Below, piece by piece: positions 1 through 7,943 of a stretch of DNA of 64,000 nucleotides. Origin of the DNA: Acidovorax temperans (GTDB lineage Bacteria; Pseudomonadota; Gammaproteobacteria; Burkholderiales; Burkholderiaceae_C). The notes under the pieces are model-generated. The model saw nothing but the letters and a program-made list of their open reading frames with translations. It was not told the origin of the DNA and did no database searches. Every line of letters starts with the position of its first letter. The first letter of the stretch is position 1. A program made the position numbers and the translations under genes. The stretch is from NCBI RefSeq assembly GCF_006716905.1, contig NZ_VFPV01000004.1:186001-250000 (forward strand). The letters run 5' to 3'.

Positions 1-1
1 T

Positions 2-250
2 GTGTGCGCGGTGGACGATGGCAATGCCTACCTGGCCGCAGGCCTGGCGGGCCTGGGTGTGCTGTGGTTGCCCGACTACATGGCGAAGCCGCATGTGGCC
101 GCGGGCACCTTGGTGCCGCTGTTTGCTGACTGGCAGATGGACCCCATGCCCTTGCACGTCGCCTACGCACCGCACCGCCACGTCAGCGCCAAGCTGCGCG
201 TCTTCATCGATTGGGTGGCGGCATTGATGGCGGAACACGCGCCGCTGTAA
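2..250 (+). CDS. LysR-type transcriptional regulator, C-terminal fragment
   Basis: The last 82 residues of a LysR-family regulator whose N-terminus lies left of the window. The visible part matches the end of the LysR substrate-binding domain: a GLGVLWLPDYMA segment (the usual 'G.Gi..lP.y.a' element), a hydrophobic strand with LVPLF, and the closing 'AYAPHRHVSAKLRVFIDWVA' helix typical of LysR C-termini. The HTH domain is not visible, so target and co-inducer cannot be inferred. The stop is followed within 10 bases by a copy of the dispersed two-hairpin repeat. Confidence 0.8.
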   Translation: MCAVDDGNAYLAAGLAGLGVLWLPDYMAKPHVAAGTLVPLFADWQMDPMPLHVAYAPHRHVSAKLRVFIDWVAALMAEHAPL

Positions 251-258
251 GCCCAACT

Positions 259-305
259 TGCTATTAAATAAATAGCTGTAGGCGCTTGTTAGGTAAGCGT
301 CTGAG
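259..305 (+). repeat. Dispersed two-hairpin repeat, copy 1
   Basis: A short AT-rich inverted repeat (CTATTAAATAAATAG) followed by GCGCTT...AAGCG, the signature of the repeat seen 11 times in this window. It lies just after the LysR stop codon. Confidence 0.75.
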
Positions 306-423
306 TCGGTTCTGGTGCAGAGTTGCTTGCCTGCCGGTGAGGGAGCGCGGCTTTGCGGCGCCTCCTCCTACACCGGCCCAACGGCGTGCGGGGGTATGGT
401 GAAACGCCTTCCAAAGCCTGCCC

Positions 424-783
424 ATGCTGACCCCCAGAGTCGTCCTCGTAGAAGACAACACCACCATTCGCGAAACGCTGGTTCCTGCGCTGCAGGAGCT
501 TGCCGGGGCGCGCGTGGTGGCAATGGCCGATGGCGCCCAGGAGGCCCTGGCAACCCTGCGCCAGGTGCCGTGGGATGTGCTGGTGCTGGACATGTTCTTG
601 CGCGAGGGCACAGGCCTGGAGGTGCTGGCCCAGTTGCCCGGCGAACTGGCGGGCCGCAAGGTGTATGTGCTGACGAACTACGCCACTGCAGATTTGCGCG
701 AGGCCTGCGTGCGCCTGGGGGCGGATGCGGTGTTCGACAAATCCACCGAGCTGGACGAGTTCTTCGCGGCCTTTCTGGCGTGA
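424..783 (+). CDS. Stand-alone response regulator receiver protein
   Basis: A 119-residue protein consisting only of a CheY-like receiver domain. The acidic pocket is E10-D11, the phospho-acceptor is D56 in VLVLDMF, the switch Thr is T84 in VLTN and the conserved Lys is K106 in VFDKS. No output domain follows. No histidine kinase is adjacent, so the partner is unknown. A lone receiver may act on a kinase, a motor or in a phosphorelay; the sequence does not say which. It is bounded by a dispersed repeat upstream and a convergent small gene downstream. Confidence 0.88.
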   Translation: MLTPRVVLVEDNTTIRETLVPALQELAGARVVAMADGAQEALATLRQVPWDVLVLDMFLREGTGLEVLAQLPGELAGRKVYVLTNYATADLREACVRLGADAVFDKSTELDEFFAAFLA

Positions 784-802
784 TGCTGTGGGGTTGGTCT
801 GG

Positions 803-1066
803 TCAACCGCAGGCGGCTTTGCGTGGGGGCACAGGGCGCTGGCCGCCTTCGCATTCGCTCACGTAGTTCTCCAAGGCCAGCAGGGCCCGCCCGTCGGGGG
901 TCGGGCCGTGCACGGCCACCACTTGCTCGCCCGATGCGGTGGTGTAGCACTCGCCACGCACCAGTCCGCGTTGTGCCAGCGCGTGGAAGAGGTCAATATC
1001 TTGGGGGTCTTGCAAGACCATGGGGTGTGCGGAGCTTGCGATGGCCCGCAGCAGCTTGGTTTCCAT
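803..1066 (-). CDS. Conserved small hypothetical protein
   Basis: An 87-residue protein that I do not recognise. It begins METKLLRAIASSAHP after an AAAG-type ribosome-binding site. It contains a small alpha/beta-like core (VVAVHGPTPDGRALLALENYV) and a short Pro/Arg-rich tail. There is no signal peptide, membrane segment or known motif. It is convergent with the receiver gene, with 19 bases between the stop codons. Confidence 0.5.
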   Translation of the reverse strand: METKLLRAIASSAHPMVLQDPQDIDLFHALAQRGLVRGECYTTASGEQVVAVHGPTPDGRALLALENYVSECEGGQRPVPPRKAACG

Positions 1067-1301
1067 GGTGAACTTTCATTGGCCGCTGGTGCGCGGCGAA
1101 ACTGAAATCCAAAGCGTGTTGCCAAGGCGCTCAAGAAGCGAGAGTCCACTCTACGCGCATCGTGTGGAAATGAATGTGTGAAAACGTATCTTGATTGTTA
1201 ACTTCGAGGATGCGCCGGGCCCTGGCCCCGGTGCCACGGGGTGTGCGGCAGGGGCCTTTGCCAATTCACCAGCGCAGCAGTAGTGGCATGCCCGCCCAGG
1301 T

Positions 1302-2462
1302 TTACAGCGCGGCGTAGACCAAAGTGGGGAACAGCTCGCACAGCATTTCCAGCTGCCCCGGCGCCTGCGTGAGCAGGATGGCGAACAGGTCTTGCGCCGG
1401 ATCGACGAAGAAGAACGTGCCGCCCATGCCGCTCCAGCTGTAGTGCCCCGCACTGCCGGGCCGCGTGGCGCCGCCCGTGGCCAGGCGCACCGCTACACCC
1501 AGTCCAAAACCGCAGCCTGCGGGCAGGATGGTGCCCGCGCGCGGCAGGGTGCCGAGGTGGTCGGCCGTCATGAAATCCACCGTGGCGCTGCTGGCCAGGC
1601 GCACGCTGCCGGTGGGTGTGTGCACCGTGCCGCGCCCCAGCATCAGTTGCAGGAAGCGGGCGTAGTCGGCAGCGGTGGAGACCAGGCCCCCGCCAGCAGA
1701 TTCAAACACTGGGGGCTCGGCCACGTCGATCAGGGTGACGCCAGCGCCGGTGAGCGGGTCGCGGGCAAAGGGCTCGGCCAGCCGGTGGCGGCTGGAGGCG
1801 GGCACGCTGAAGCCGGTGTCCTGCATGCCCAGCGGCTCAAAAACGCGCCGCTGCAGCACCTGGCCCAGCGGGGCGCCTTCAATCACTTCAATGATGGCGC
1901 CCAGCACATCGGTGGCGCGGCTGTATTCCCAGCAGGTGCCGGGCGGGTGCAGCAGGGGCAGGGGGGCGAGTGCGGCCGCCAGTTGCTGGTTGCTGTGCCT
2001 GCGCGAGCCCACGCGGGCGTTGCGGTACTGGTCGGCAATGGGGCCGGTGTCCCAGGCGTAGCTCAGGCCTGCCGTGTGGCGCAGCAGGTCGTGCATGGTG
2101 GCTTCGCGGGCGGCGGGCGCCAGGGTGCCGGTGGCAGCGTCGTACACCTGCTGCCCTTTGAAGGCGGGAAGGTAACGGGACACGGGGTGCGCCAGCAGCA
2201 GGCGCCCTTCCTCCATCAGCATCAGCGCCACCAGCGAGGCGATGGGCTTGGTCATGGAGTAGATGCGAAACACCGTGTCTGGCGCCACGGCGGGAACGGC
2301 GAGCCCTGGCTGGGCTAGGTTTGCGGGGCGCTGCAGGCCCACGGCTTCGTGCAGCACCGTGCGGCCCCGGTGCTGCACCAGCGCCACGGCACCAGGCAAC
2401 ACCCCTTGGGTGACCAGATCAAGCAACACTGTGCGCACGCGCGCCAGGGCGAAAGGGTTCAT
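1302..2462 (-). CDS. Serine hydrolase, beta-lactamase/class C penicillin-binding fold
   Basis: A 386-residue member of the beta-lactamase-related (PF00144) serine hydrolases. The nucleophile motif SxxK is S69-M-T-K72 in IYSMTKP, and the second motif is Y180-S in WEYSRATD. A C-terminal HYSWSGMGG segment occupies the place of the third motif. The start at 2462 (MNPFALARV) was chosen because GGGAG lies just upstream; an upstream in-frame ATG at 2522 would add 20 non-conserved residues. These proteins are usually esterases, D-amino peptidases or of unknown substrate rather than antibiotic beta-lactamases. No signal peptide is evident, so it is probably cytoplasmic. Confidence 0.85.
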   Translation of the reverse strand: MNPFALARVRTVLLDLVTQGVLPGAVALVQHRGRTVLHEAVGLQRPANLAQPGLAVPAVAPDTVFRIYSMTKPIASLVALMLMEEGRLLLAHPVSRYLPAFKGQQVYDAATGTLAPAAREATMHDLLRHTAGLSYAWDTGPIADQYRNARVGSRRHSNQQLAAALAPLPLLHPPGTCWEYSRATDVLGAIIEVIEGAPLGQVLQRRVFEPLGMQDTGFSVPASSRHRLAEPFARDPLTGAGVTLIDVAEPPVFESAGGGLVSTAADYARFLQLMLGRGTVHTPTGSVRLASSATVDFMTADHLGTLPRAGTILPAGCGFGLGVAVRLATGGATRPGSAGHYSWSGMGGTFFFVDPAQDLFAILLTQAPGQLEMLCELFPTLVYAAL

Positions 2463-2562
2463 GGGCAAGGCTCCCTCGGGCTGGAAAATGCCCCATTTTG
2501 CCGATGTGGCGGTGCGGCACAAGGCTGCGCCCAGGTTGCCCCTGGCTTTGTGGGTTTGATGC

Positions 2563-2625
2563 CAAAACGGGCTCTAGCGCCCATTCAGCAAGCGCAGCCA
2601 GCTATTGTTTTGATAGTGCTTCTGA
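2563..2625 (-). repeat. Dispersed two-hairpin repeat, copy 2 (overlaps aroK end)
   Basis: A reverse-orientation copy: GGGCTCTAGCGC, then AAGCGCAGCCAGCTATTGT. The stop codon and last few codons of aroK lie inside it. Confidence 0.7.
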
Positions 2626-3165
2626 GGGGCTTGCTGGCGCGGCCGGAGGGGGCGCCATCTCCAGCTGCATCATGATCATGTTGACCAGCGTCTGCACCGT
2701 GGGTCGACCGGTTTCGATCACGTAGGTGGCTGCCTCGCGGTACAGCGCATCGCGCTGGGCATACAGCTCGCGCAGCTTTTGCAGGGGGTTGTTCACCTGC
2801 AGCAGGGGGCGGGTGCGGTCGTGCTTCACGCGCTTGAAGATCTCTTCGGGCGATGCCCGCAGATACAGCACATTGCCAAAGTCGCGCAGCACCTGGCGGT
2901 TTTCCGGGCGCAGCACGGCGCCGCCGCCGGTGGACAGCACCATGCCGCCGGGCCGCGCCGTCACCTTTGCCAGCACCTGGGCCTCGATGTCGCGAAAACG
3001 CGCTTCGCCTTCGGCTTCAAAAAACTGGCGGATGCTGGTCTTCAGCACCTGTTCCAGCTGGTGGTCCAGGTCAATGAACGGCACCCCAAGCCGCTGGGCC
3101 AGGTGCCTGCCCACGGTGGATTTGCCCGAGCCGGGCATGCCGACCAGTGCACAGCGAATCTGCAT
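2602..3165 (-). CDS. aroK: Shikimate kinase
   Basis: A 187-residue shikimate kinase, which phosphorylates the 3-hydroxyl of shikimate with ATP in the chorismate pathway. The P-loop is GMPGSGKST (residues 9-17). The Mg/shikimate aspartates are D32 and D34 in FIDLD, R56/R58 sit in EARFRD, the glycine triplet G80-G82 is in STGGGAVL, and the lid arginine is R119 in RPLL. The start at 3165 has an AGGAG five bases upstream; the ATG at 3186 is an unlikely extension. aroB, its usual neighbour, does not follow. The last residues (about SEALSKQ) and the stop are encoded by the dispersed repeat. Confidence 0.95.
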   Translation of the reverse strand: MQIRCALVGMPGSGKSTVGRHLAQRLGVPFIDLDHQLEQVLKTSIRQFFEAEGEARFRDIEAQVLAKVTARPGGMVLSTGGGAVLRPENRQVLRDFGNVLYLRASPEEIFKRVKHDRTRPLLQVNNPLQKLRELYAQRDALYREAATYVIETGRPTVQTLVNMIMMQLEMAPPPAAPASPSEALSKQ

Positions 3166-3390
3166 AAATCTCCTGTCTTGCCCCAACGGAACCAGGGTCC
3201 AAGTTTACGGCCCCGGGTGGGGTGGCGGGCCCAGCGCAGCGGGCTGTGAAAGCCGCCGCATGGACTGGCGCCGCCCAAACAGGTGCTTACAAGCTTTACG
3301 GAACAGCCGCTGCACAAGCCGCAGAGCCTGTGTACCTTTAGGCCATCGGGGTACCGCCATCCATCGGGCGCCTTACAGCAAAGGAAAACC

Positions 3391-4203
3391 ATGCAGAAAA
3401 ACACTGTTCTCACCGTACCCGCAACCCCTGTGGCAATGCCCGGCGCTGCCGCCGCTGCTGCCGGCTTCGCTTCTCCCAAGTGGATGTGGGTGGCCATTGG
3501 CAGCCTGGGCGCTTGCGTGGTGGCCTTGGCCACCGTGCTGGTGGTAGAGCGCCGCAGCGCGCCGCCCACCGAAGCCGCCATGGCGCAGACCACGCCCGCA
3601 GCTCTGGCTGCGCCTGCCGTGGCGTCGTCGCTGCAGGCTGCACCTGTGGGCACGGCCCCTCTGGCAAGCGCCGCCCCGCAGCGTGGCGCAGCACCAGCCC
3701 CCGCCTGGCCGCAAACGCCCGCCGCCCGTGGTGATGTGGCCCGCCAGCCCGCAGGCACACCCGTGGCGCAGCGCGCGGCCAGCATTTGCAGCACCTGTGG
3801 CCGTGTGGAATCGGTCCAGGCCATCGAGCAGGCAGCGCCGGCCACCGGCGTGGGTGCCGTGGCCGGTGGCGTGCTGGGTGCCGTGGTGGGCAACCAGATC
3901 GGCAAGGGCAACGGGCGCACCGCTGCCACGGTGCTGGGCGCGGTGGGTGGCGGCTATGCCGGCCACGAGATCGAAAAACGCACCCGCACCCAGACCACCT
4001 ACCAGGTGCGCGTGCGCCTGGAAGACGGCAGCAGCCGCGTCTTCACCCGCTCGCAACCGCCTGCCGTGGGCACCCCGGTGGTGCTGCAAGGCAAGGGCTT
4101 CCGCGTGGCCGACGAGGGCACCCTGCCGCAGGCGCAGCAGCCCCAGCCAGCGCCCCAGTACCAGACGGTTTCGCAGCCCGGCTACGTGGCCATGCAGCAG
4201 TGA
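3391..4203 (+). CDS. Glycine-zipper 2TM-domain surface/envelope protein
   Basis: A 270-residue protein with an uncleaved N-terminal membrane helix (about residues 31-51, MWVAIGSLGACVVALATVLV), then a low-complexity Ala/Pro linker. After a CSTCG pair comes a glycine-zipper segment (VAGGVLGAVVGNQIGKGNG...GAVGGGYAG), the 2TM glycine-zipper of the SlyB/Rickettsia 17-kDa antigen family. The C-terminal domain (YQVRVRLEDGSSRVFT) resembles the small beta-domain of that family. The start at 3391 has AAAGGAAAA directly upstream. Likely an inner-membrane-tethered periplasmic protein; precise role unknown. The IS4 element sits 53 bases past its stop. Confidence 0.8.
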   Translation: MQKNTVLTVPATPVAMPGAAAAAAGFASPKWMWVAIGSLGACVVALATVLVVERRSAPPTEAAMAQTTPAALAAPAVASSLQAAPVGTAPLASAAPQRGAAPAPAWPQTPAARGDVARQPAGTPVAQRAASICSTCGRVESVQAIEQAAPATGVGAVAGGVLGAVVGNQIGKGNGRTAATVLGAVGGGYAGHEIEKRTRTQTTYQVRVRLEDGSSRVFTRSQPPAVGTPVVLQGKGFRVADEGTLPQAQQPQPAPQYQTVSQPGYVAMQQ

Positions 4204-4256
4204 GTGCGCTGGCGCGGGGTTAGAAACCGGCTGCCGCCTTGCGCAGATGTATGAAA

Positions 4257-4291
4257 AAAGGGAGCCCGTGGGCCAATGCCGCTCAGTTAAG
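4257..4291 (+). repeat. IS4 left terminal inverted repeat
   Basis: 35 bp, pairing with 5698-5732 with five mismatches. It contains the upstream arm of the terminator hairpin and the transposase stop codon (4283-4285). Confidence 0.85.
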
Positions 4292-4309
4292 TCTGAGCGG
4301 CATTTTTTT
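4275..4309 (+). terminator. Intrinsic terminator built into the IS4 left end
   Basis: A perfect 12-bp stem (AATGCCGCTCAG with CTGAGCGGCATT, 4275-4286 and 4293-4304) and a 6-base loop, followed by a run of seven T on the + strand. The U-tract lies only on the + side, so it stops rightward transcripts coming from the glycine-zipper gene before they run antisense into the transposase. Confidence 0.85.
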
Positions 4310-5614
4310 GACGGGATACTGGGTCTTGGTCATACGAACCTCACGCGGATACCGCCTGTGGGATCTGCGAGGCGGCAGCACGAAGCGGCGGATGTTCTTT
4401 CTCATGGCCGCAAGCTTGGCCGGGATGGCCCCAGGGGTGTGTGATCCTGAACTCCACAGCCACTCATCCACGATGTAGCGCAGCGCCGTGATGAAGCTGA
4501 TGCGACAGGGCTGCACTTTGGCCTCGTCTGCGATGCGCGTGATCTCCAAGCGGATCAGGTTGTACATCAACAAGGTTGCCCACAGCTCTTGCTTGACCCC
4601 ATCGGGTTGCTGGCTGCGCAACGTCATCGCCTGGCCCAGCATGTCCGTCTTCATCTCTCCATAGGCCAGCTCAATCTCCCAGCGTTCGTGGTACAGCGCG
4701 AACACCTCCTCGGCCTTGTAGCGTGCCGGATCCATCAGGGACGTGAACAAGGTTCTGGGTTTGCCATCGAGTTCACGGGTGATGGCGCGCACCTCCCACG
4801 TGAGCGGCAAGCCGGGGTCTTTCTTGCGAGCTTGGGGCGAGACCTTCATGCGCAAGCTCACATCGCCAGGGCCATGCGTTTGCACCACCTCGCCCCTGAG
4901 TCCGGCACGCGCAGGGATCAGCCAGTGACGTCCCTGGCGGTGTTGCAGCGGCCACAGCAGACTTGCCGAGTAAAACCCTTTGTCCACAATCACCAGCGAG
5001 TCAGGCGGCAACTTCGGCCACAAGCGTTCAGCCAATGCGTACTCACTGGTGTCGTAGGCATCCAGGCTGGCATCTACCAATAAACGAGCTCTGGCATCGA
5101 GCAAGCAGGCCATGCGCACCAGGGGGAAGGGACTTTGGTGGTCTGCGTGGTTGCGCTGGCAACCAAAGTGCTGGCGGTTGTCTTGTGTGTCGGGGGTACG
5201 CCAGACCACGCCATCCAATGCGTACAGCGCCAAGCCTTGCCAGCGGTGGCGAGCGGCCTGCTGGTGCGCCCAATGGGCAGCAGTGTGGCGAAACAGCCAT
5301 TGCAGGGGCTCACTGCCCAGCCGTTGGCGCGCCTGGCTCAGCGCGCTGGAGCTGATGGGTTCATTGTGCTGCCCAGGCAGTGCCAGCTCCAGTACCTCGG
5401 CCACGTTCACGATGGAGCGGTCTCTAAGCAAGGCCACACCCAATACCAGCCAAAGTGCCTGCTCCATGGGCAGTCGCCGCTTGCGCAGCGTGGCTACACC
5501 CGTCATCTGCAAGGCCTGTTCAATCCACTGCTGGGGTATGTTGCTTTGAACGACACCCCATTGTTCGGGGCTCGCAAACTCATGGGTATCGTTCAGGTAC
5601 TCTTGCAGCAGCAT
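4283..5614 (-). CDS. IS4-family transposase
   Basis: A 443-residue DDE transposase. An N-terminal IS4 domain (about residues 20-110) precedes the catalytic core with first Asp in YALDGVVW, second Asp in LVIVDKGFYS, and the IS4 signature Y-x2-R-W-x2-E in YHERWEIELAYGEMK. Reading frame and motifs are intact, so it may still be active. The final residues (KKMPLRLN) are encoded within the terminal inverted repeat. Confidence 0.93.
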   Translation of the reverse strand: MLLQEYLNDTHEFASPEQWGVVQSNIPQQWIEQALQMTGVATLRKRRLPMEQALWLVLGVALLRDRSIVNVAEVLELALPGQHNEPISSSALSQARQRLGSEPLQWLFRHTAAHWAHQQAARHRWQGLALYALDGVVWRTPDTQDNRQHFGCQRNHADHQSPFPLVRMACLLDARARLLVDASLDAYDTSEYALAERLWPKLPPDSLVIVDKGFYSASLLWPLQHRQGRHWLIPARAGLRGEVVQTHGPGDVSLRMKVSPQARKKDPGLPLTWEVRAITRELDGKPRTLFTSLMDPARYKAEEVFALYHERWEIELAYGEMKTDMLGQAMTLRSQQPDGVKQELWATLLMYNLIRLEITRIADEAKVQPCRISFITALRYIVDEWLWSSGSHTPGAIPAKLAAMRKNIRRFVLPPRRSHRRYPREVRMTKTQYPVKKMPLRLN

Positions 5615-5697
5615 TGGCTATCGCTTGACCTCTATGGCCAAAGCTCAATTGATCAAGCCTGCACTGTACAAACAACAAAGACCCCGAAGGGCCTTTG

Positions 5698-5732
5698 CTT
5701 AACTTACTGGCATTGGCCCGTGGGCTCCCTTT
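5698..5732 (-). repeat. IS4 right terminal inverted repeat
   Basis: 35 bp, the partner of 4257-4291; outer end ...GGGCTCCCTTT. Confidence 0.85.
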
Positions 5733-5755
5733 GTGTCGGGCAGCGTTGCCGCCGC

Positions 5756-6529
5756 TTATTTCTCGACGAAGGCGCGCTCCACCACGAAGTCGCCGGGCGT
5801 GCTGGTGTTGCCTTCTTCAAAGTCGCGCTTTTCCAGCATGACCTTCAGATCAGCCAGCATGGCGGGGCTGCCGCACAGCATCACGCGGTCGGTCAGCGGG
5901 TCGAGCGGGGGCAGGCCGATGTTGGCGGGGAAGGTGCCGTTTGCGATCAGGTCGGTGATGCGGCCCTGGTTGCGGAAGGGCTCGCGCGTCACGGTGGGGT
6001 AGTAGATCAGCTTGTCCTTGACGATTTCGCCCAGGAACTCGTGGTTGGGCAGCTCTTTCTCGAACAGGTCCTGATAGGCCAGCTCGTTCACTTCGCGCAC
6101 GCCATGCACCACGATCACTTTTTCAAAGCGTTCATAGGTTTCGGGGTCGCGCACGATGGACAGCCAGGGCGCCAGACCGGTGCCGGTGCCGATCAGGTAC
6201 AGGTTCTTGCCGGGCAGCAGGTAGTCGATGAGCAGCGTGCCCGTGGGCTTCTTGCCGACGATGATGGTGTCACCCACCTGGATGTTTTGCAGGCGCGAGG
6301 TCAGTGGGCCGTCGGGCACCTTGATCGACAGGAACTCCAGGTGTTCTTCCCAGTTGGGGCTGGCGATGGAGTACGCGCGCAGCAGCGGCTTGCCGTCCAC
6401 CTTCAGGCCGATCATGGTGAAATGGCCGTTGGAAAAGCGCAGCGCGGGATCGCGCGTGGTGGTGAAGCTGAAAAGGCGGTCAGTCCAGTGGTGAACGGTC
6501 AGGACGCGTTCTTCGAGAAAGGCACTCAT
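5756..6529 (-). CDS. fpr: Ferredoxin--NADP(+) reductase
   Basis: A 257-residue FAD-dependent reductase moving electrons between NADPH and ferredoxin/flavodoxin, of the bacterial subclass II type. The FAD motif RAYSIAS starts at R51, the NADP-binding GTGTGLAPW is at residues 114-122, and the C-terminus VVERAFVEK is typical of the subclass. The start at 6529 (MSAFLEERV) matches the family's usual N-terminus; the frame is open 49 codons further upstream but without conservation. It diverges from the ABC importer operon; an inverted repeat lies in the shared intergenic region. Confidence 0.95.
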   Translation of the reverse strand: MSAFLEERVLTVHHWTDRLFSFTTTRDPALRFSNGHFTMIGLKVDGKPLLRAYSIASPNWEEHLEFLSIKVPDGPLTSRLQNIQVGDTIIVGKKPTGTLLIDYLLPGKNLYLIGTGTGLAPWLSIVRDPETYERFEKVIVVHGVREVNELAYQDLFEKELPNHEFLGEIVKDKLIYYPTVTREPFRNQGRITDLIANGTFPANIGLPPLDPLTDRVMLCGSPAMLADLKVMLEKRDFEEGNTSTPGDFVVERAFVEK

Positions 6530-6638
6530 GGTTTCTTGCAAAGATGAGAATCGGGGGAGCCACCGCCAGACGCTGGCGGACAAAGGAGCTTGGCTGGCGC
6601 GTGTACAGGAGGCCGCAACGCCTTTGGCTAGCAGGTAA

Positions 6639-6664
6639 ACCCGTTTATTGTCAGGCAAACGGGT
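6639..6664. promoter_or_regulatory. Inverted repeat between fpr and the importer operon
   Basis: ACCCGTTT (6639-6646) and AAACGGGT (6657-6664) form a perfect 8-bp inverted repeat with a 10-base spacer, 53 bases before the binding-protein start codon. It may be an operator for the divergent pair or a leader hairpin; no regulator gene is adjacent. Confidence 0.4.
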
Positions 6665-6716
6665 GCGCAGGTACATTGTCGGCCCTCAAGCCTTTGATTC
6701 AAACGAAAGAAAAGTC

Positions 6717-7925
6717 ATGCCCTTATGCACCGCTTTGCTCAGAACCTGGGCACCCCTGTTGGGCCTGAGCCTGCTGGCTGGCCCGGCGCTGGCCCAGGGC
6801 ACCTACAAGATCGGTGAAATCAACAGCTACAAGGCCCAGCCCGCATTTCTGGAGCCCTACAAGAAGGGCATGGAGCTGGCCGTGGAGCAGGTCAATGCCA
6901 GCGGCGGCATTGCCGGGCGCAAGCTGCAGCTCATCGTGCGCGACGACAATGCCAACCCCGGCGACGCCGTGCGCGCGGCGGAGGAGCTGCTGGCGCGCGA
7001 GAAGGTCGATGTGCTGATGGGCAGCTTTCTCTCGCACGTGGGCCTGGCGCTGACGGACTTTGCGCGCCAGAAAAAGGTGTTCTTCCTGGCCGCCGAGCCG
7101 CTGACCGACAAGATCGTGTGGGAGAGCGGCAACCGCTACACCTTCCGCCTGCGCGCCTCCACCTACATGCAGGTGGCCATGCTGGTGCCCGAGGCCGCCG
7201 CGCTCAAGAAGAAGCGCTGGGCCATCGTCTACCCCAACTACGAATACGGCCAGTCGGCCGTGGCCACGTTCAAGAAGCTGCTCAAGCAGGCCCAGCCCGA
7301 TGTGGAGTTTGTGGCCGAGCAGGCCGCGCCCCTGGGCAAGGTGGACGCCGGCAGCGTGGTGCAGGCCCTGGCCGATGCCAAGCCCGACGCCATCTTCAAC
7401 GTGCTGTTCGCGGCCGACCTGGCGCGCTTTGTGCGCGAGGGCAACACGCGCGGCCTGTTCCAGGGCCGCGAGGTGGTGAGCCTGCTCACCGGCGAGCCCG
7501 AGTACCTGGACCCGCTCAAGAACGAAGCCCCCACCGGTTGGACCGTGACCGGCTACCCCTGGTACGGCATCACCACGCCCGAGCACCAGGCGTTTTTGAA
7601 GGCCTATCAGGACAAGTACAAAGACCACCCGCGGTTGGGTTCCGTGGTGGGTTACACGGCGATCCAGTCGCTGGCGGCAGGCATGCGCAAGGCGGGCGGG
7701 GCCGATACCGAGAAGCTCATCACCGCCTTCCGGGGGCTGGAGCTGACCTCGCCCTTCGGCCCCATCCGCTACCGCGCGGAAGACCACCAGTCCACCATGG
7801 GCGCCTTTGTGGGCAAGACGCGCAATGAAGGCGGCAAAGGCGTGATGGTCAACTTCCGCTATGCCGATGGCGCCAAGTTCCAGCCCAGCGCCGAAGAGGT
7901 CAAGAAGCTGCGCGCAGCGGACTGA
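6717..7925 (+). CDS. ABC importer periplasmic binding protein (branched-chain amino acid type)
   Basis: A 402-residue periplasmic binding protein of the Peripla_BP_6/LivK class. The signal peptide (about residues 1-26, ending PALA) is followed by GTYKIGEINSYKAQ, a first lobe with GMELAVEQVNASGGIAGRKL and DDNANPGDAV, and a second lobe with YPNYEYGQSAV. The start at 6717 has AAAGAAAAG upstream. It is the first gene of a liv-type operon (fused permease and two ATPases follow). Proteins of this class bind branched-chain amino acids, amides, urea or aromatic acids; the ligand cannot be told from the sequence. Confidence 0.92.
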   Translation: MPLCTALLRTWAPLLGLSLLAGPALAQGTYKIGEINSYKAQPAFLEPYKKGMELAVEQVNASGGIAGRKLQLIVRDDNANPGDAVRAAEELLAREKVDVLMGSFLSHVGLALTDFARQKKVFFLAAEPLTDKIVWESGNRYTFRLRASTYMQVAMLVPEAAALKKKRWAIVYPNYEYGQSAVATFKKLLKQAQPDVEFVAEQAAPLGKVDAGSVVQALADAKPDAIFNVLFAADLARFVREGNTRGLFQGREVVSLLTGEPEYLDPLKNEAPTGWTVTGYPWYGITTPEHQAFLKAYQDKYKDHPRLGSVVGYTAIQSLAAGMRKAGGADTEKLITAFRGLELTSPFGPIRYRAEDHQSTMGAFVGKTRNEGGKGVMVNFRYADGAKFQPSAEEVKKLRAAD

Positions 7926-7943
7926 TACGGCGCAGCTCAACGC

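Larger units (their letters stand above)
4257..5732. mobile_element. IS4-family insertion sequence
   Basis: A 1,476-bp element with one transposase gene and imperfect 35-bp terminal inverted repeats (4257-4291 and 5698-5732; 30 of 35 positions match, starting AAAGGGAGCCC and GGGCCAATGCC within each). I could not find a matching direct repeat at the two flanks, so the target duplication is either eroded or the ends are a few bases off. It sits between the glycine-zipper gene and fpr. Confidence 0.85.

Noticed and set aside
4240..5745. Target-site duplication for the IS4 element
   Set aside because: The bases flanking 4257 and 5732 do not match as a direct repeat, so none is claimed.
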